Assembly: GCA_041399065.1 (NCBI GenBank) | Contig: JAWKTN010000007.1 | Span: 124,001 to 188,000, forward strand | From: JAGQPD01 sp020426865 | Lineage (GTDB): Bacteria > Planctomycetota > Planctomycetia > Pirellulales > Pirellulaceae | Reading direction: 5' to 3' | Length of the DNA stretch: 64,000 bases | Made by a program: the position numbers and the translations under genes | Part shown: positions 17,678 to 27,765 of the stretch, piece by piece | Layout of the letters: every line of letters starts with the position of its first letter | Position numbering within the stretch: the stretch's first letter is position 1 | Notes under the pieces: generated by a model | What the model was told of the DNA's origin: nothing | What the model saw: only the letters and a program-made list of their open reading frames with translations | Databases searched by the model: none

Positions 17678-18028
17678 GCGGAAGACATCTCGCAACGCGT
17701 CGCCCCCTCGCTCGGCCACCCCACATACCTTGAGGTTCGAGGTATCGGCCACATAGCTCCAGTCGTGTCCCCGGCGCCGTCGCTCGGCTAGCAATGGCCA
17801 ACACGGGCAAGAAAGCCAATGCGGTTGGACACGACGGAGCGATACGGGTTGCATTGTGATTACGGCCGCGCCCGCGGCAAACCGCAATTCATGTTGACCG
17901 TCCGCACGAGCGGTACGACGCGAATCGCTCCGCCGAACCGCGGGTTGATGGCGTGCGGATCCTTGTTCTGACAGCGCAAGGGGTTCTTGTGCCGGCGGGT
18001 CGGCTGGAGCTATATGATAGCGCGGCGC
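17678..18028. other. intergenic region between convergent genes
   Basis: 351 bases separating the end of the long plus-strand operon from the minus-strand DUF1501 gene. Apart from one compact hairpin (17725-17745) and a 9-bp complementary pair (17762-17770 with 17827-17835) nothing coding is supported. Confidence 0.6.
17725..17745. terminator. hairpin between convergent genes, possible terminator
   Basis: ATACCTTGA and TCGAGGTAT form a 9-bp stem (one G-U pair) around a 3-base loop, 48 bases after the operon's last stop. No T-run follows on either strand, so intrinsic termination is uncertain. Confidence 0.35.
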
Positions 18029-19561
18029 TTACGCGATTAGATCGTGCATCACGTGACCGTGGACATCGGTCAGTCGGAAGTCACGGCCTTGGTAGCGATA
18101 GGTTAGACGTTTGTGATCGATCCCCAGCAAATGCAGAATCGTGGCATTTAGATCATGAATGTGCATGGTTCCGGGTGTCCACACATCCTTAGTCGGCTGA
18201 GGTCGCAACGTTTCTCCGTGGGCGTCTACGATGTTGTAGCCATAATCGTCTGTCTGGCCGTACGTAATCCCCGCCTTCACACCGCCGCCGGCCATCCAGA
18301 TAGTAAAACAGCGAGGATGATGATCGCGGCCGTAGTTTGCTGCCGTCAGATTACCCTGACAGTACACGGTCCTTCCAAATTCACCTCCCCACACTACCAA
18401 TGTATCCTCAAGCATCCCCCGCTGCTTCAGGTCGGTGATCAACGCCGCACATGCCTGATCGATGTCCTTGCATTGCGATTCGTGCTCGGCAGGCAGATTA
18501 TTGTGCGCGTCCCAACCACGGTGAAATATCTGGATGTTTCGAACACCTCGTTCAGCCAACCTGCGGGCGTTGAGACAACACGCGGCAAAGGTACCGGGCA
18601 CGCGAGCGTCATCGCCATACAGCGCGAATGTCTGTTCGCTCTCCGTTGACAGATCCATCAATTCGGGAACGGATGCCTGCATCCGATATGCCATCTCGTG
18701 CTGGCGGATTCGCGCCAGTACCTCGGGATCGTTAAACTGATCATGCTGTAAATGATTTAGCGCCGCCAGTGCATCAAGTTGAGCGCGACGATCGCCGCGA
18801 GTCACCCCAGGAGGACTGTTCAAGTACAATACCGGGTCGCCCTCACTCCGCAATAAGACTCCCTGATGATCTGACGGCATGAAACCGGTTCCCCACAGCC
18901 GATTGAACAAGCTCTGTTCGGCGAAATTCGATCGCGCATGCATAACGACGTATCGTGGCAGATTCTCGTTCGCCGATCCCAAACCGTAACTCAGCCAGGC
19001 CCCCAAACTCGGGCGCCCCGGCACCTGGCTGCCCGTCTGGATGTACGTGATCGCCGGATCGTGATTAATAGCTTCGGTAAAGGTCGTATGCACGACACAC
19101 AGTTCCTTTACCACCCGCGCCGTATTGGGGAGCAGTGAACTTACCCATACTCCACGGTCATGGTTTTCATACTTCGTGAATTTGTATTTGCTGGGTGCCA
19201 GCGGCAATCCATTTTTCTGGTTGGCTGTCATCCCCGTGATCCGTTGGCCATCACGCACATGATCGGGCAACTGCTGTCCCGACATCTCCTGCAGCTTCGG
19301 CTTGTAGTCCCACATATCGTGCTGGCTCGGACCGCCACTCATGAATAGATAGATCACCCGATTCGCCTTCGGCGGATAATGTGGTCCAAGACTGAGTGAA
19401 TTCGGCGAATGTGCTTCCGCTAGAACCATATCGTCGTGCAACAGCCCGGCCAACGCGGCGGTACCCACCCCCAACGCAGTCCGACCAAATAGCTGTCGGC
19501 GAGTCAACATATTGTGATATTCCAGTTGCACATTCCGATTGTGATCATTGCGGTTTTGCAT
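18029..19561 (-). CDS. DUF1501 family protein with twin-arginine signal
   Basis: A 510-residue protein of the DUF1501 family, which is greatly expanded in planctomycetes and related to the sulfatase/alkaline phosphatase fold. A twin-arginine export signal (LTRRQLFGRTALGVG) lies at residues 19-33. The longer start (19561) was kept because these proteins usually carry a 10-20 residue leader before the RR; ATG 19510 is the alternative. Family-like stretches include FMSGGPSQHDMWDYKP and VVWGGEFGRT. DUF1501 genes usually pair with DUF1549/DUF1553 cytochromes, exactly as here (50 bases upstream). The substrate is unknown; polysaccharide processing is often supposed. Confidence 0.9.
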   Translation of the reverse strand: MQNRNDHNRNVQLEYHNMLTRRQLFGRTALGVGTAALAGLLHDDMVLAEAHSPNSLSLGPHYPPKANRVIYLFMSGGPSQHDMWDYKPKLQEMSGQQLPDHVRDGQRITGMTANQKNGLPLAPSKYKFTKYENHDRGVWVSSLLPNTARVVKELCVVHTTFTEAINHDPAITYIQTGSQVPGRPSLGAWLSYGLGSANENLPRYVVMHARSNFAEQSLFNRLWGTGFMPSDHQGVLLRSEGDPVLYLNSPPGVTRGDRRAQLDALAALNHLQHDQFNDPEVLARIRQHEMAYRMQASVPELMDLSTESEQTFALYGDDARVPGTFAACCLNARRLAERGVRNIQIFHRGWDAHNNLPAEHESQCKDIDQACAALITDLKQRGMLEDTLVVWGGEFGRTVYCQGNLTAANYGRDHHPRCFTIWMAGGGVKAGITYGQTDDYGYNIVDAHGETLRPQPTKDVWTPGTMHIHDLNATILHLLGIDHKRLTYRYQGRDFRLTDVHGHVMHDLIA

Positions 19562-19610
19562 GGTTCGGTATTCGACTTGATTTACGCTAACAGTTTTGAT
19601 TGACGCCCCG

Positions 19611-22016
19611 TCAATACATCAACAACGCGATGTCGCTGGCCAAGAACGTCGCGACCACTTGGCTCCACGCCGCCTGGTCCACAACATCGAGCCTCTCGTT
19701 TCGTTTGGCGTCGCCAACGCTCAACAGTGCTTCGGCATCGTCAATGTGCTGACCGTATCGTTCGCGTTGCACGGCGAGCAGCCTTTCCATCGCGACTCGC
19801 TCCGCATCACTAGGCGATCGGCCGGCAACCAGTTCAAACATTCTCCCGATCCGCTCGCTGTCTGTCGGTACATCGACGAGCAATCGGTCGGCCATAACGC
19901 GAGCCATTTCGACGCGCATGGTCTCATTGAATAGCGCCAAAGACTGCAGAGAAGTGTTCGTACGCGACCGAGCAACGCAGCTCGACTCACGATCCGGGGC
20001 ATCGAACAGCGTCATCATTGGATGCGGACACGTCCGTTTCCAATAGACATAGATGCTGCGGCGGTAGATTCGGCCGTCGGTATCGCGTTCGTATTTCTTT
20101 GTGTTGCTGGCCGGGTGTGCCATCGCCAACCACATGCCACTAGGCTGATAGGGCTTTACTCCCTCGCCTCCCATGTGCGAATCCAACAGGCCGCTGGCCC
20201 ACAAACCAATATCACGAATCACTTCGGCGTCTAAACGGTACCGTGGCCCGCGCGCCCAAAGGCGGTTTTCGGGATCATCCAATCCTTGACGCCACACCGA
20301 TCGTTGCTTGAACGTCCGACTGGTTAACAGTAAACGCAACATTTGCTTGCGGTCCCAACCCGATTCTCGCAATTCCACCGCGAGCCAATCGAGTAGTTCC
20401 GGATGCGTCGGCTGCTGACCTTGGAGCCCGAAATCTTCCGGAGTGCGCACCAAACCGGCACCAAAGACCTGCTGCCACATGCGGTTAACCAACACGCGAG
20501 TCACCACGGGATGATCGTCGGCGACCAGCCACTGGGCCAACCCCAGTCGGTTACGCGGGGCGTCGGGCGGAAACGGACTCATTGCCGACAAGACCCCGGG
20601 CTGCAACGGTTCACCGACCGGTAGATTGTATTCGCCGCGGCGGAGAAGATGCGTCGGCCGCGGCGTATCCAATTCCTTCGCGACGAGGGTTGTCGTGAAT
20701 GTCTTTTCTATCTCGGCGATTCGATTGGCCAACTGTTCGGCCGACTGTTCGCCATGGGCGTTGCCGTTATTCGGTGCCCCGGCAGCTGAGCGCCTACCGT
20801 CGGCCAGTGAGGCGGCATCTCGCTGGCCAACAAGTTGTTGCCACTGTTGCCAGGTGCCGATGTCGCGTGGGACCTTCGCGGTCGGACCGTATTCGTACTT
20901 GTTGCCATCCATGGAAGGCTCGGCAGTACTATTGAAGAATGCCAGTAACTGATAGTACTCGGTTTGTGAAATCGGATCGTACTTGTGGGTATGGCAACGG
21001 GCACATGTCAGCGTCATACCTAGCAACGCGGAGCCAAGATTCTCGGTACGATCGAAGTTATTCTTGGCTTGAAACTCTTCGGGCAAAGCACCACCTTCGG
21101 AAGTGGATGGGTTCATCCGCACAAACCCCGTGGCCACCAGTTGATCGAGCGTAGGACTGGGCAACAGGTCGCCAGCCAATTGCCACGTGATGAACTGATC
21201 GACCGGCAGATTATCGTTCATGGCCCGGATCACCCAATCGCGATACGGATAGATCCCTCGTCGATTGTCGAGATGCAGCCCGTGGGTATCACCGTAGCGG
21301 ACGGCATCGAGCCAATACCGGGCCTGATGCTCGCCGAACTGTGGCTTTGACAACATCCGATCCACATAGCGTTCGTACGCGTTTGGCTGCCGGTCTGTCA
21401 GAAACTGTTGCAACTCTGCTGGTTCGGGCGGGAGACCGGTCACGGTCAACGCAACTCGCCGCGCCAACGTTCGCGCGTCCGCTTCCGCGGCGAAATCGGT
21501 GCCAGCGTTGCGAAGTCCGTCCCGAATAAAGAGGTCGATAGGGTTTTCGTGCGTCGACTGACGATACCTGGGAGGCGTGGTCCGCGTGGGGGTAACGAAG
21601 GCCCAATGACGGATGTATTTTCCCCCGTCGAGCACCCATTGTTTGAGCTTCGCTCGCTCCGCGTCCGTCAACTGCCGCTCGGCATCGGCCGGTGGCATAG
21701 GACTGTCACTAGAAAATATACGTTCCAGGATCGCGCTGCTCGACGGCGTCGACGGATCGATGGCACGGTATCCACCGCGATCGGTTGTGGCGTTCTCGTA
21801 AGAATCCAATCGCAGCTGGTCCGCGTCTTGCGTATCGGGACCGTGGCAGACAAAACATTTGTTTGAGAGGATCGGCAATACTTCGCGAGCGAAATGGACC
21901 GAGTCGGAATCGTCGGCGAGGAGAGGTCCGTTCAGCAATGCTGCCAACGATAGGGCAAACCAAAGTCTCAACGTATGGTGCATGATATTTGCAATCGGAT
22001 ATTTTTTCATTCGCAA
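19611..22016 (-). CDS. PSCyt1-DUF1549-DUF1553 planctomycete cytochrome
   Basis: An 801-residue exported protein in the order: signal peptide (about 12-35), planctomycete cytochrome C domain with heme motif CFVCH (54-58), DUF1549 at about 130-350 with a second heme-type motif CARCH, and DUF1553 at about 490-760 (LAQWLVADDHPVVTRVLVNRMWQ is the characteristic opening). It lacks the extra central insertion many relatives have, so it is a short form. The heme motifs imply c-type cytochrome maturation and an extracytoplasmic location. Pairing with the downstream DUF1501 gene suggests joint action; the reaction is not established. Confidence 0.9.
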   Translation of the reverse strand: MRMKKYPIANIMHHTLRLWFALSLAALLNGPLLADDSDSVHFAREVLPILSNKCFVCHGPDTQDADQLRLDSYENATTDRGGYRAIDPSTPSSSAILERIFSSDSPMPPADAERQLTDAERAKLKQWVLDGGKYIRHWAFVTPTRTTPPRYRQSTHENPIDLFIRDGLRNAGTDFAAEADARTLARRVALTVTGLPPEPAELQQFLTDRQPNAYERYVDRMLSKPQFGEHQARYWLDAVRYGDTHGLHLDNRRGIYPYRDWVIRAMNDNLPVDQFITWQLAGDLLPSPTLDQLVATGFVRMNPSTSEGGALPEEFQAKNNFDRTENLGSALLGMTLTCARCHTHKYDPISQTEYYQLLAFFNSTAEPSMDGNKYEYGPTAKVPRDIGTWQQWQQLVGQRDAASLADGRRSAAGAPNNGNAHGEQSAEQLANRIAEIEKTFTTTLVAKELDTPRPTHLLRRGEYNLPVGEPLQPGVLSAMSPFPPDAPRNRLGLAQWLVADDHPVVTRVLVNRMWQQVFGAGLVRTPEDFGLQGQQPTHPELLDWLAVELRESGWDRKQMLRLLLTSRTFKQRSVWRQGLDDPENRLWARGPRYRLDAEVIRDIGLWASGLLDSHMGGEGVKPYQPSGMWLAMAHPASNTKKYERDTDGRIYRRSIYVYWKRTCPHPMMTLFDAPDRESSCVARSRTNTSLQSLALFNETMRVEMARVMADRLLVDVPTDSERIGRMFELVAGRSPSDAERVAMERLLAVQRERYGQHIDDAEALLSVGDAKRNERLDVVDQAAWSQVVATFLASDIALLMY

Positions 22017-22142
22017 AACGAAACTTCAACAAGTCTCCGGCAGAAACAGACGACTCGCACCGTCGGATAATCCGCCGTCTTCAGGGTCCCATCATAGTCT
22101 ATCTGGCTGGCACTCGCCCCAACCGCGACAACCTTAGCGTAG

Positions 22143-25100
22143 TCACGGGGTTCGCACCATCCTCACATAGTCCAACCCAATCATAAACGCCTTTTTTGCC
22201 CGAGGATTGGCCCCCGTAATTTCCAGCGTCAACGTGTGAGACCCAGCTTCGAGCTGTTGGGCGGGAAATCGCAGGACACCGGTGGTCACAACCGCTTCGC
22301 CGTCGAACAAGTCGATTGGTGAACCGAGTTCGCGACCATCCAAGTGGAGTTGCACGACCCCGTAATCGACGGCTTTTGTCAAAACAAGTTCCAGATCGTA
22401 GGCTCCAGTTTCGGTTACCGGCAATTCCAGATTCAGTTTGTCGCCCGGTCCCGCTCCCGTCCACCAGAGATGGTCGTTATTGCTCCACCGATCCCCCACG
22501 AAATTCCCCATCGGTTGATTGCGTGCCTCCCCGTTGGTTGCCGATAGAACTTTCATGTTTTCACCTTCCAGTGCGTCTGCAACTCGCCCCGATTCGCTAT
22601 CGATCGGCGGATCGGGACCGCGCAGAGCAACCTGCGTGGGGCTTGCAAGATACTTGATCAGATCGGTCACTTCAGCTTTGCTCAACGGATCCGTCAATCC
22701 GTCCGGCATCATCGACCGATCGGAAACCGTTCGCTGGTCAATGCGGCTCTTAGCGACCACCACGGTATCATTAATCGTCCGCACCGTAACCGCTGAATCG
22801 GATTCCTGTTGGATCAACCCCGAGACAACTCGGCCATCCTCCATTTCGAGGATGGTCATGCGATAATCTTTGCCGACCACTGCACTAGGATCAAAGATAT
22901 TTTCCAGAACATAATCGAGTTCGGCACGATTGGAGCCGGTGAGATCGGGGCCGACATTGCCGCCGTCACCGAACAGCGTGTGGCACGACGCACAGACTTG
23001 GGCAAATACCGCGCGCCCCCGACCTGGGTGAGCGTCGGCAAGGGCACCCTCAAGGCGCGTTTTCTCTGACGCGATGCGCGCCTTCTTTTCTTCGTCAGCC
23101 GCCGAAATCTTGCCCCACAGTTGTTCCAGTTCGCCCTTCAGCCCCGCGTCCAAACTCAATACCTGCCGGACATGATAGGCGTGCACATCGCTCGATTTGA
23201 TGGTGCCGGCGCGCATGGCGGCAATCAACGCTTGAGCGTAATCGCGGCGAGAAACCAACGTGAGCACGACGTCCTGTCGCTGCTGAGCATCCATGTTAGC
23301 GTAGCGTTTCAACAACGCCTGTGGCGTGTTCGGGTCGTCGAACGCGGCTAGTCCGCGAATGGCACTGCTGCGGAGCGCCGGTTCATCGAGCACTTTCTGA
23401 AGTGCGCTCGCGGTATCTGGAAGCGGTCGACGCACGAGCGTCGCCAACGCCTCCTGTCGGCGCTCGATTGGCTGAGCGGGATCAAGCAACTTCTGCTGTA
23501 GCCTTGGATAGACACGGCTGTCGCCCAACAAAAACGCGATCCGATCACCCATCTCTTGGCTTGCCGCGTCCTTTGTCCGCAAGACGCTCTCGTACGCCGA
23601 GTGCCACGATTCTGGCATTGGCATATCGGCACGCCCCTCAAAGGCCTGAAGTACCGCTTGCATGACAACTTGTTGACGCTGCAGGTCCTCGTCGGCGGCC
23701 AACACGGCCATCACCGCATCGATTGTCACATCGGTCGCGGCCGCACGGCGAACAACAAACTCCCACAGTCGCGGAATCCGGCTGTCTTGCGCCACGGCCA
23801 GAGCTCGAGCGGCATCGTCGGCCACAAGTGGTTCCAATGCATACCATAGCAATAAAGGCAGATTGTGATCGTCCGCGTCTTCGCCGTGCATGATCAGTTG
23901 CTCGATGATCGGCCATCGATGTTCACCGTCCATCCTCTGCAGCGCGGAGGCCAAATACAATCGCACGACTGGCGATGGATCATTCTTGGCCATCGATACG
24001 AACTGACTATGTCCGGCGTCGCCAATCGCGTAGTCTTCCATTTCCAATTGAATGGCCCACGCACGAACGTATTCGTTTTCGTGGTGCATCCATCGTTGAC
24101 GGTCCTCTTCCGACAATGCGCCGATGGCATGGAGCGTCCACAAAGCTCGTAGTTTTCGGGACACGTCCGGATGGCTGTCGAGCATCGCACGCAGCTCATT
24201 TATCGTCACGTCGCGGTCGATTTTGCCGGTGACACATCGATACTGCAAAATGCGTCGAGCCGTCCGCACATACCAATCGTTCGGATGCAGGTGATAGGCA
24301 ACCAACTCGGCATCGGTCGCCCTGTCCAGGTCAACACGCACTCGCTGTGACTTGCCGTATGCGATGTTATAGATACGACCGTTGGTGCGGTCCCAGATCT
24401 CCGGATTTGTGCGGTGACAGGCGTTGCGGTCATACCAATCGATCACCATGACGGTGCCGTCAGGGCCACAACGGAGGTTGATGCCTCGATACCAGCGATC
24501 GTTGGCTAACATAAGATCCTTGCCGTGGTGGCCAATGAATCCCGATCCTGATCGTTCCAGGGTATCACAATTCACGCGATTGCCATGAATGTTGTTCATG
24601 AAGATGTTATTTCGCATCGATGCCGGCCAGTTGTCACCGAGGTAGACCATCGCGCCGCAATGTGCATGTCCGCCGCCGGCGGTCAACGTCGATTCAGGCG
24701 CCTCCGGCTCCTTTCCCCACCAGGCGTGGTCTGTGATATTGCCAGCGTAGTGAGCATGATCGGCAATCGTCTTGATATCGTCGAACGTATATGGATTGAA
24801 ATGCTGACCACCTTGCCGATGATAGCGCCCTCCTTGCACGATATGCCACAAATGCGGTATCACACACGCGGTAATAAACGCCTGACCTTCGTCGTTGAAA
24901 TCAACACCCCAGGGGTTGCTTGTCCCATGGGAAAACACTTCGAATTGGTGCCTTTCCGGGTGATATCGCCACACGGCAGCGTTCATCGGCGTGCGTTCTT
25001 CGTCCGGCGTCCCTGGCTTGCCGACTCGCGAGTGCGTAAACACACCATGGCAACCATAGAGCCATCCGTCAGGTCCCCAGTTAAATGAATTCAGGGTCTC

Positions 25101-26813
25101 GTGCGTGTCTTCGTAGCCGAAACCGTCAAGCAAGATCTGCGGATCGCTGTCGGGGCGGTCGTCGCGATCGCGATCGGGAATGAACATCAAGTACGGTGCC
25201 GCTCCCACCCACACGCCTCCCATGCCAATCTCGAGCCCGCTGATCAGATTCAGTTTGTCGATAAAGACGGTTCGTTTATCGAGCGTCCCATCGAGATCCG
25301 TATCTTCCAATATCACAATGCGATCACGGCCATCGCCTTCGGGCGCCCGATTGGGATACGTGTAGGCCTCGGCAACCCACACACGACCTCGTTCATCGAT
25401 CGTCAGTGCCACCGGCTGATGAACCTGCGGTTCCCCGGCAGCCAATTGCACCTGAAACCCGTCTGGCACGGTCATATGACGCGCCGCTTCATCGGGCGAC
25501 AAACCAGCCTTCAACGCTGCCCGCGGCCGAGGCTGCGCCTCGTTCCACTGCCGCTCATCCACGTCCTTAGCCCGATGAATCAGTACATGACTGCCGACCA
25601 TCCCCCCCAATACGATGTCCGGCAGACCGTCGCCATTGCCGTCACCAATCGAAACTTGGCGCCCAATACCAGCCTTGGCGTCCAATTGTTGAGGTAACCA
25701 ATGTACGCCGCTGTCGGTGCGGGTCAAGCGGAACCAATAGACTACCGCTCCGGCATCCCACATCGGTGCCTGAGTATGATGGGACCAATAAGTCTTGCCC
25801 GTAACAATGTCCTTTAGTCCGTCACCGTCCATGTCGTGCAAGGCAACACTGTGTAATTCCGTGAAGACGACACCGTATTCGTTATCGTTGGGCGAGTCGC
25901 CCATGATCAAATGCTGGCGAAACTCAATCCGTTCGCCATCGCGGAACTGTTCGTACCAAGCCAACCCGTACGCATGCGCGGCGAGGCTGGTAATCACATC
26001 GTTGTCACCATCCCCATCCACGTCGTAGGCAAACATGTCGGCACCACCGATCGGAGCGAACTTGACGGGATGGAAGTCCCACAACGGATCGTCAACACCG
26101 CCGTTACCCACCGACACAGGCTGCTGGTACCAACCGTTTTGCGTGAGGACATCCATCCGTCCGTCCCCGTTCACGTCGCCTACCCCCAAACCATGTCCAA
26201 ATCGTTTGTCAGTGACCGCCTCGGAGATAGCACGAAACGGCCAAGTAGAAAAGGGCTTGTCCCAAGTTGGTGAGTAATACCCGAATTGTCCGTCGCGTGA
26301 GCAGACCATTTCAGGTCGTTCGTCACCTATCAATTGCACGAATTGAGGTGATTCGTTGGACACCCAATCCATTACCTGATGCTTGGGCCAGGGCTGATCC
26401 CAACCGGCAGGGCCAGGGTTCTGATAGACGTACGCAGGTGTTCCCGGGAATCCAACGACGAGGACGTCGTTGCGACCATCGCCATTAAAATCAGTGACCC
26501 AGGAGAAGAAGTTGTCGGCATAACCTTCACGCGGTTGCGCCTTCGGCGGATAGAGCGCCTTTGATTCGGTGAAATCCGGGCCACGATACCAGAACGGTCC
26601 GGAGACGGCGTCCGACGTACCATCGCCGTCAAGGTCGCCAAACGCGGCCCCTTCGGCATAGTAAACATCACTCAGCTGCTTACGCTCGAAGCTATGTAGC
26701 CTTAATTGTTCCGCCGCTCGTGATGGCAAGACACTTGGCCCTAATAGGATCGCAACCATGGCAAACAAGTGGGATACCGAAAGAAGAACAAAGGACCGAT
26801 AAGAGCAGTGCAT
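22143..26813 (-). CDS. PVC-type membrane-bound dehydrogenase with heme domain
   Basis: ATG 26813 was chosen because it places a signal peptide at the N-terminus (RSFVLLSVSHLFAMVAILLG); the frame is open 30 residues further up. The 1556-residue protein combines FG-GAP/VCBS repeats (about 35-370; DLDGDGTSDAV, DVNGDGRMDVL), a beta-propeller membrane-bound dehydrogenase domain (about 400-780), and HEAT-like helical repeats (about 780-1240). A cytochrome c heme motif CASCH lies near 1270 in a PVC-specific domain, and a C-terminal carbohydrate-binding-like module of ~140 residues closes the chain. Such proteins are thought to oxidise sugars or alcohols at the cell surface; the substrate cannot be read from sequence. 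It precedes the cytochrome and DUF1501 genes on the same strand. Confidence 0.88.
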   Translation of the reverse strand: MHCSYRSFVLLSVSHLFAMVAILLGPSVLPSRAAEQLRLHSFERKQLSDVYYAEGAAFGDLDGDGTSDAVSGPFWYRGPDFTESKALYPPKAQPREGYADNFFSWVTDFNGDGRNDVLVVGFPGTPAYVYQNPGPAGWDQPWPKHQVMDWVSNESPQFVQLIGDERPEMVCSRDGQFGYYSPTWDKPFSTWPFRAISEAVTDKRFGHGLGVGDVNGDGRMDVLTQNGWYQQPVSVGNGGVDDPLWDFHPVKFAPIGGADMFAYDVDGDGDNDVITSLAAHAYGLAWYEQFRDGERIEFRQHLIMGDSPNDNEYGVVFTELHSVALHDMDGDGLKDIVTGKTYWSHHTQAPMWDAGAVVYWFRLTRTDSGVHWLPQQLDAKAGIGRQVSIGDGNGDGLPDIVLGGMVGSHVLIHRAKDVDERQWNEAQPRPRAALKAGLSPDEAARHMTVPDGFQVQLAAGEPQVHQPVALTIDERGRVWVAEAYTYPNRAPEGDGRDRIVILEDTDLDGTLDKRTVFIDKLNLISGLEIGMGGVWVGAAPYLMFIPDRDRDDRPDSDPQILLDGFGYEDTHETLNSFNWGPDGWLYGCHGVFTHSRVGKPGTPDEERTPMNAAVWRYHPERHQFEVFSHGTSNPWGVDFNDEGQAFITACVIPHLWHIVQGGRYHRQGGQHFNPYTFDDIKTIADHAHYAGNITDHAWWGKEPEAPESTLTAGGGHAHCGAMVYLGDNWPASMRNNIFMNNIHGNRVNCDTLERSGSGFIGHHGKDLMLANDRWYRGINLRCGPDGTVMVIDWYDRNACHRTNPEIWDRTNGRIYNIAYGKSQRVRVDLDRATDAELVAYHLHPNDWYVRTARRILQYRCVTGKIDRDVTINELRAMLDSHPDVSRKLRALWTLHAIGALSEEDRQRWMHHENEYVRAWAIQLEMEDYAIGDAGHSQFVSMAKNDPSPVVRLYLASALQRMDGEHRWPIIEQLIMHGEDADDHNLPLLLWYALEPLVADDAARALAVAQDSRIPRLWEFVVRRAAATDVTIDAVMAVLAADEDLQRQQVVMQAVLQAFEGRADMPMPESWHSAYESVLRTKDAASQEMGDRIAFLLGDSRVYPRLQQKLLDPAQPIERRQEALATLVRRPLPDTASALQKVLDEPALRSSAIRGLAAFDDPNTPQALLKRYANMDAQQRQDVVLTLVSRRDYAQALIAAMRAGTIKSSDVHAYHVRQVLSLDAGLKGELEQLWGKISAADEEKKARIASEKTRLEGALADAHPGRGRAVFAQVCASCHTLFGDGGNVGPDLTGSNRAELDYVLENIFDPSAVVGKDYRMTILEMEDGRVVSGLIQQESDSAVTVRTINDTVVVAKSRIDQRTVSDRSMMPDGLTDPLSKAEVTDLIKYLASPTQVALRGPDPPIDSESGRVADALEGENMKVLSATNGEARNQPMGNFVGDRWSNNDHLWWTGAGPGDKLNLELPVTETGAYDLELVLTKAVDYGVVQLHLDGRELGSPIDLFDGEAVVTTGVLRFPAQQLEAGSHTLTLEITGANPRAKKAFMIGLDYVRMVRTP

Positions 26814-27088
26814 GGCGGACCTGCTGGAAAAACGGGGGTGAGTCGATGTTGGCCCCAAGGAATCTGGCGTTCGCGTAGGCCAGGCAAGAATAATATCGTG
26901 CACGACGCGAATCCAAATTGCAAGCCGCCCACACCGTCAATTGCATTGATGGGCACGTACCGTGTGCAAATCTGGCAATTTCCCGAGTCCGGCCGTCTGT
27001 GCTACGATTACGGCGATGACGTGCGGCGGAAGCGAAAACGGCAGTCGCGTCGCAACGAGCATAGAAGTCATGACACAAGGAACCAAGC

Positions 27089-27727
27089 GTGAATCGTAGT
27101 GCGGTACACACCATTCGCGAAGAATTGATGGGGGTCGCAATTTTCGTAGGCACCATCTGGGGCGTCTTTCTGTTAGACTCGATACCCGGCGTTCCGCTGA
27201 AAGAAACCATGTCGCTCGTCCCGCGCACCGTGACGGGACTGGTCGGCATCGTGACCATGCCGTTCTTGCACAAAGATCTCAGTCACCTGATGAGCAATAC
27301 ACTACCGTTAGTTGTCTTGTTGGGCTTACTGGCCGGGTCGCGAGCCAACACGTGGTATACCGTGGCAGCATTGGTCTTTGTGAGTGGTTCGCTATTGTGG
27401 CTGTTTGCCTTTCCACGTTCTGGCTTGACGGCGCATGTTGGCGCCAGCGGATTGATCTTTTCGCTGATCACGTTTTTGATTGCGTCGGGCTATTTCGAAC
27501 GACGTCCGGTCCCGTTGTTGATTGCCGTGCTGGTGGGCGTGATGTATGGGACAACGCTGTTATTCGGAATCATCCCAGGATTTCAGAGCGGCAAGCATGT
27601 TTCTTGGGATGGCCATTTATGGGGAGCCGTCGCGGGAATCGCCGTTGCCTACATGAACACAATCCTACCGACGTTGCGAGAATCAGGCGCTAACGCGCAG
27701 GATAATAGCGACGTACCGTTGGCATAG
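27089..27727 (+). CDS. rhomboid family intramembrane serine protease
   Basis: Starts at GTG 27089 with AAGG eight bases before it. The 212-residue protein has six predicted membrane helices. The catalytic dyad is visible: Ser120 in GASGLIF and His176 in WDGHLWGAVAG; HLMSN (66-70) matches the conserved H-x-x-x-N loop that lines the active site. Rhomboids cleave transmembrane substrates within the bilayer. The gene stands alone between divergent and convergent neighbours, so no substrate is suggested by context. Bases after the stop show a weak 18-base imperfect duplication. Confidence 0.9.
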   Translation: MNRSAVHTIREELMGVAIFVGTIWGVFLLDSIPGVPLKETMSLVPRTVTGLVGIVTMPFLHKDLSHLMSNTLPLVVLLGLLAGSRANTWYTVAALVFVSGSLLWLFAFPRSGLTAHVGASGLIFSLITFLIASGYFERRPVPLLIAVLVGVMYGTTLLFGIIPGFQSGKHVSWDGHLWGAVAGIAVAYMNTILPTLRESGANAQDNSDVPLA

Positions 27728-27765
27728 GCAAGGCGACCGGCGTAAGCAAAGCGTCATCACGGAAG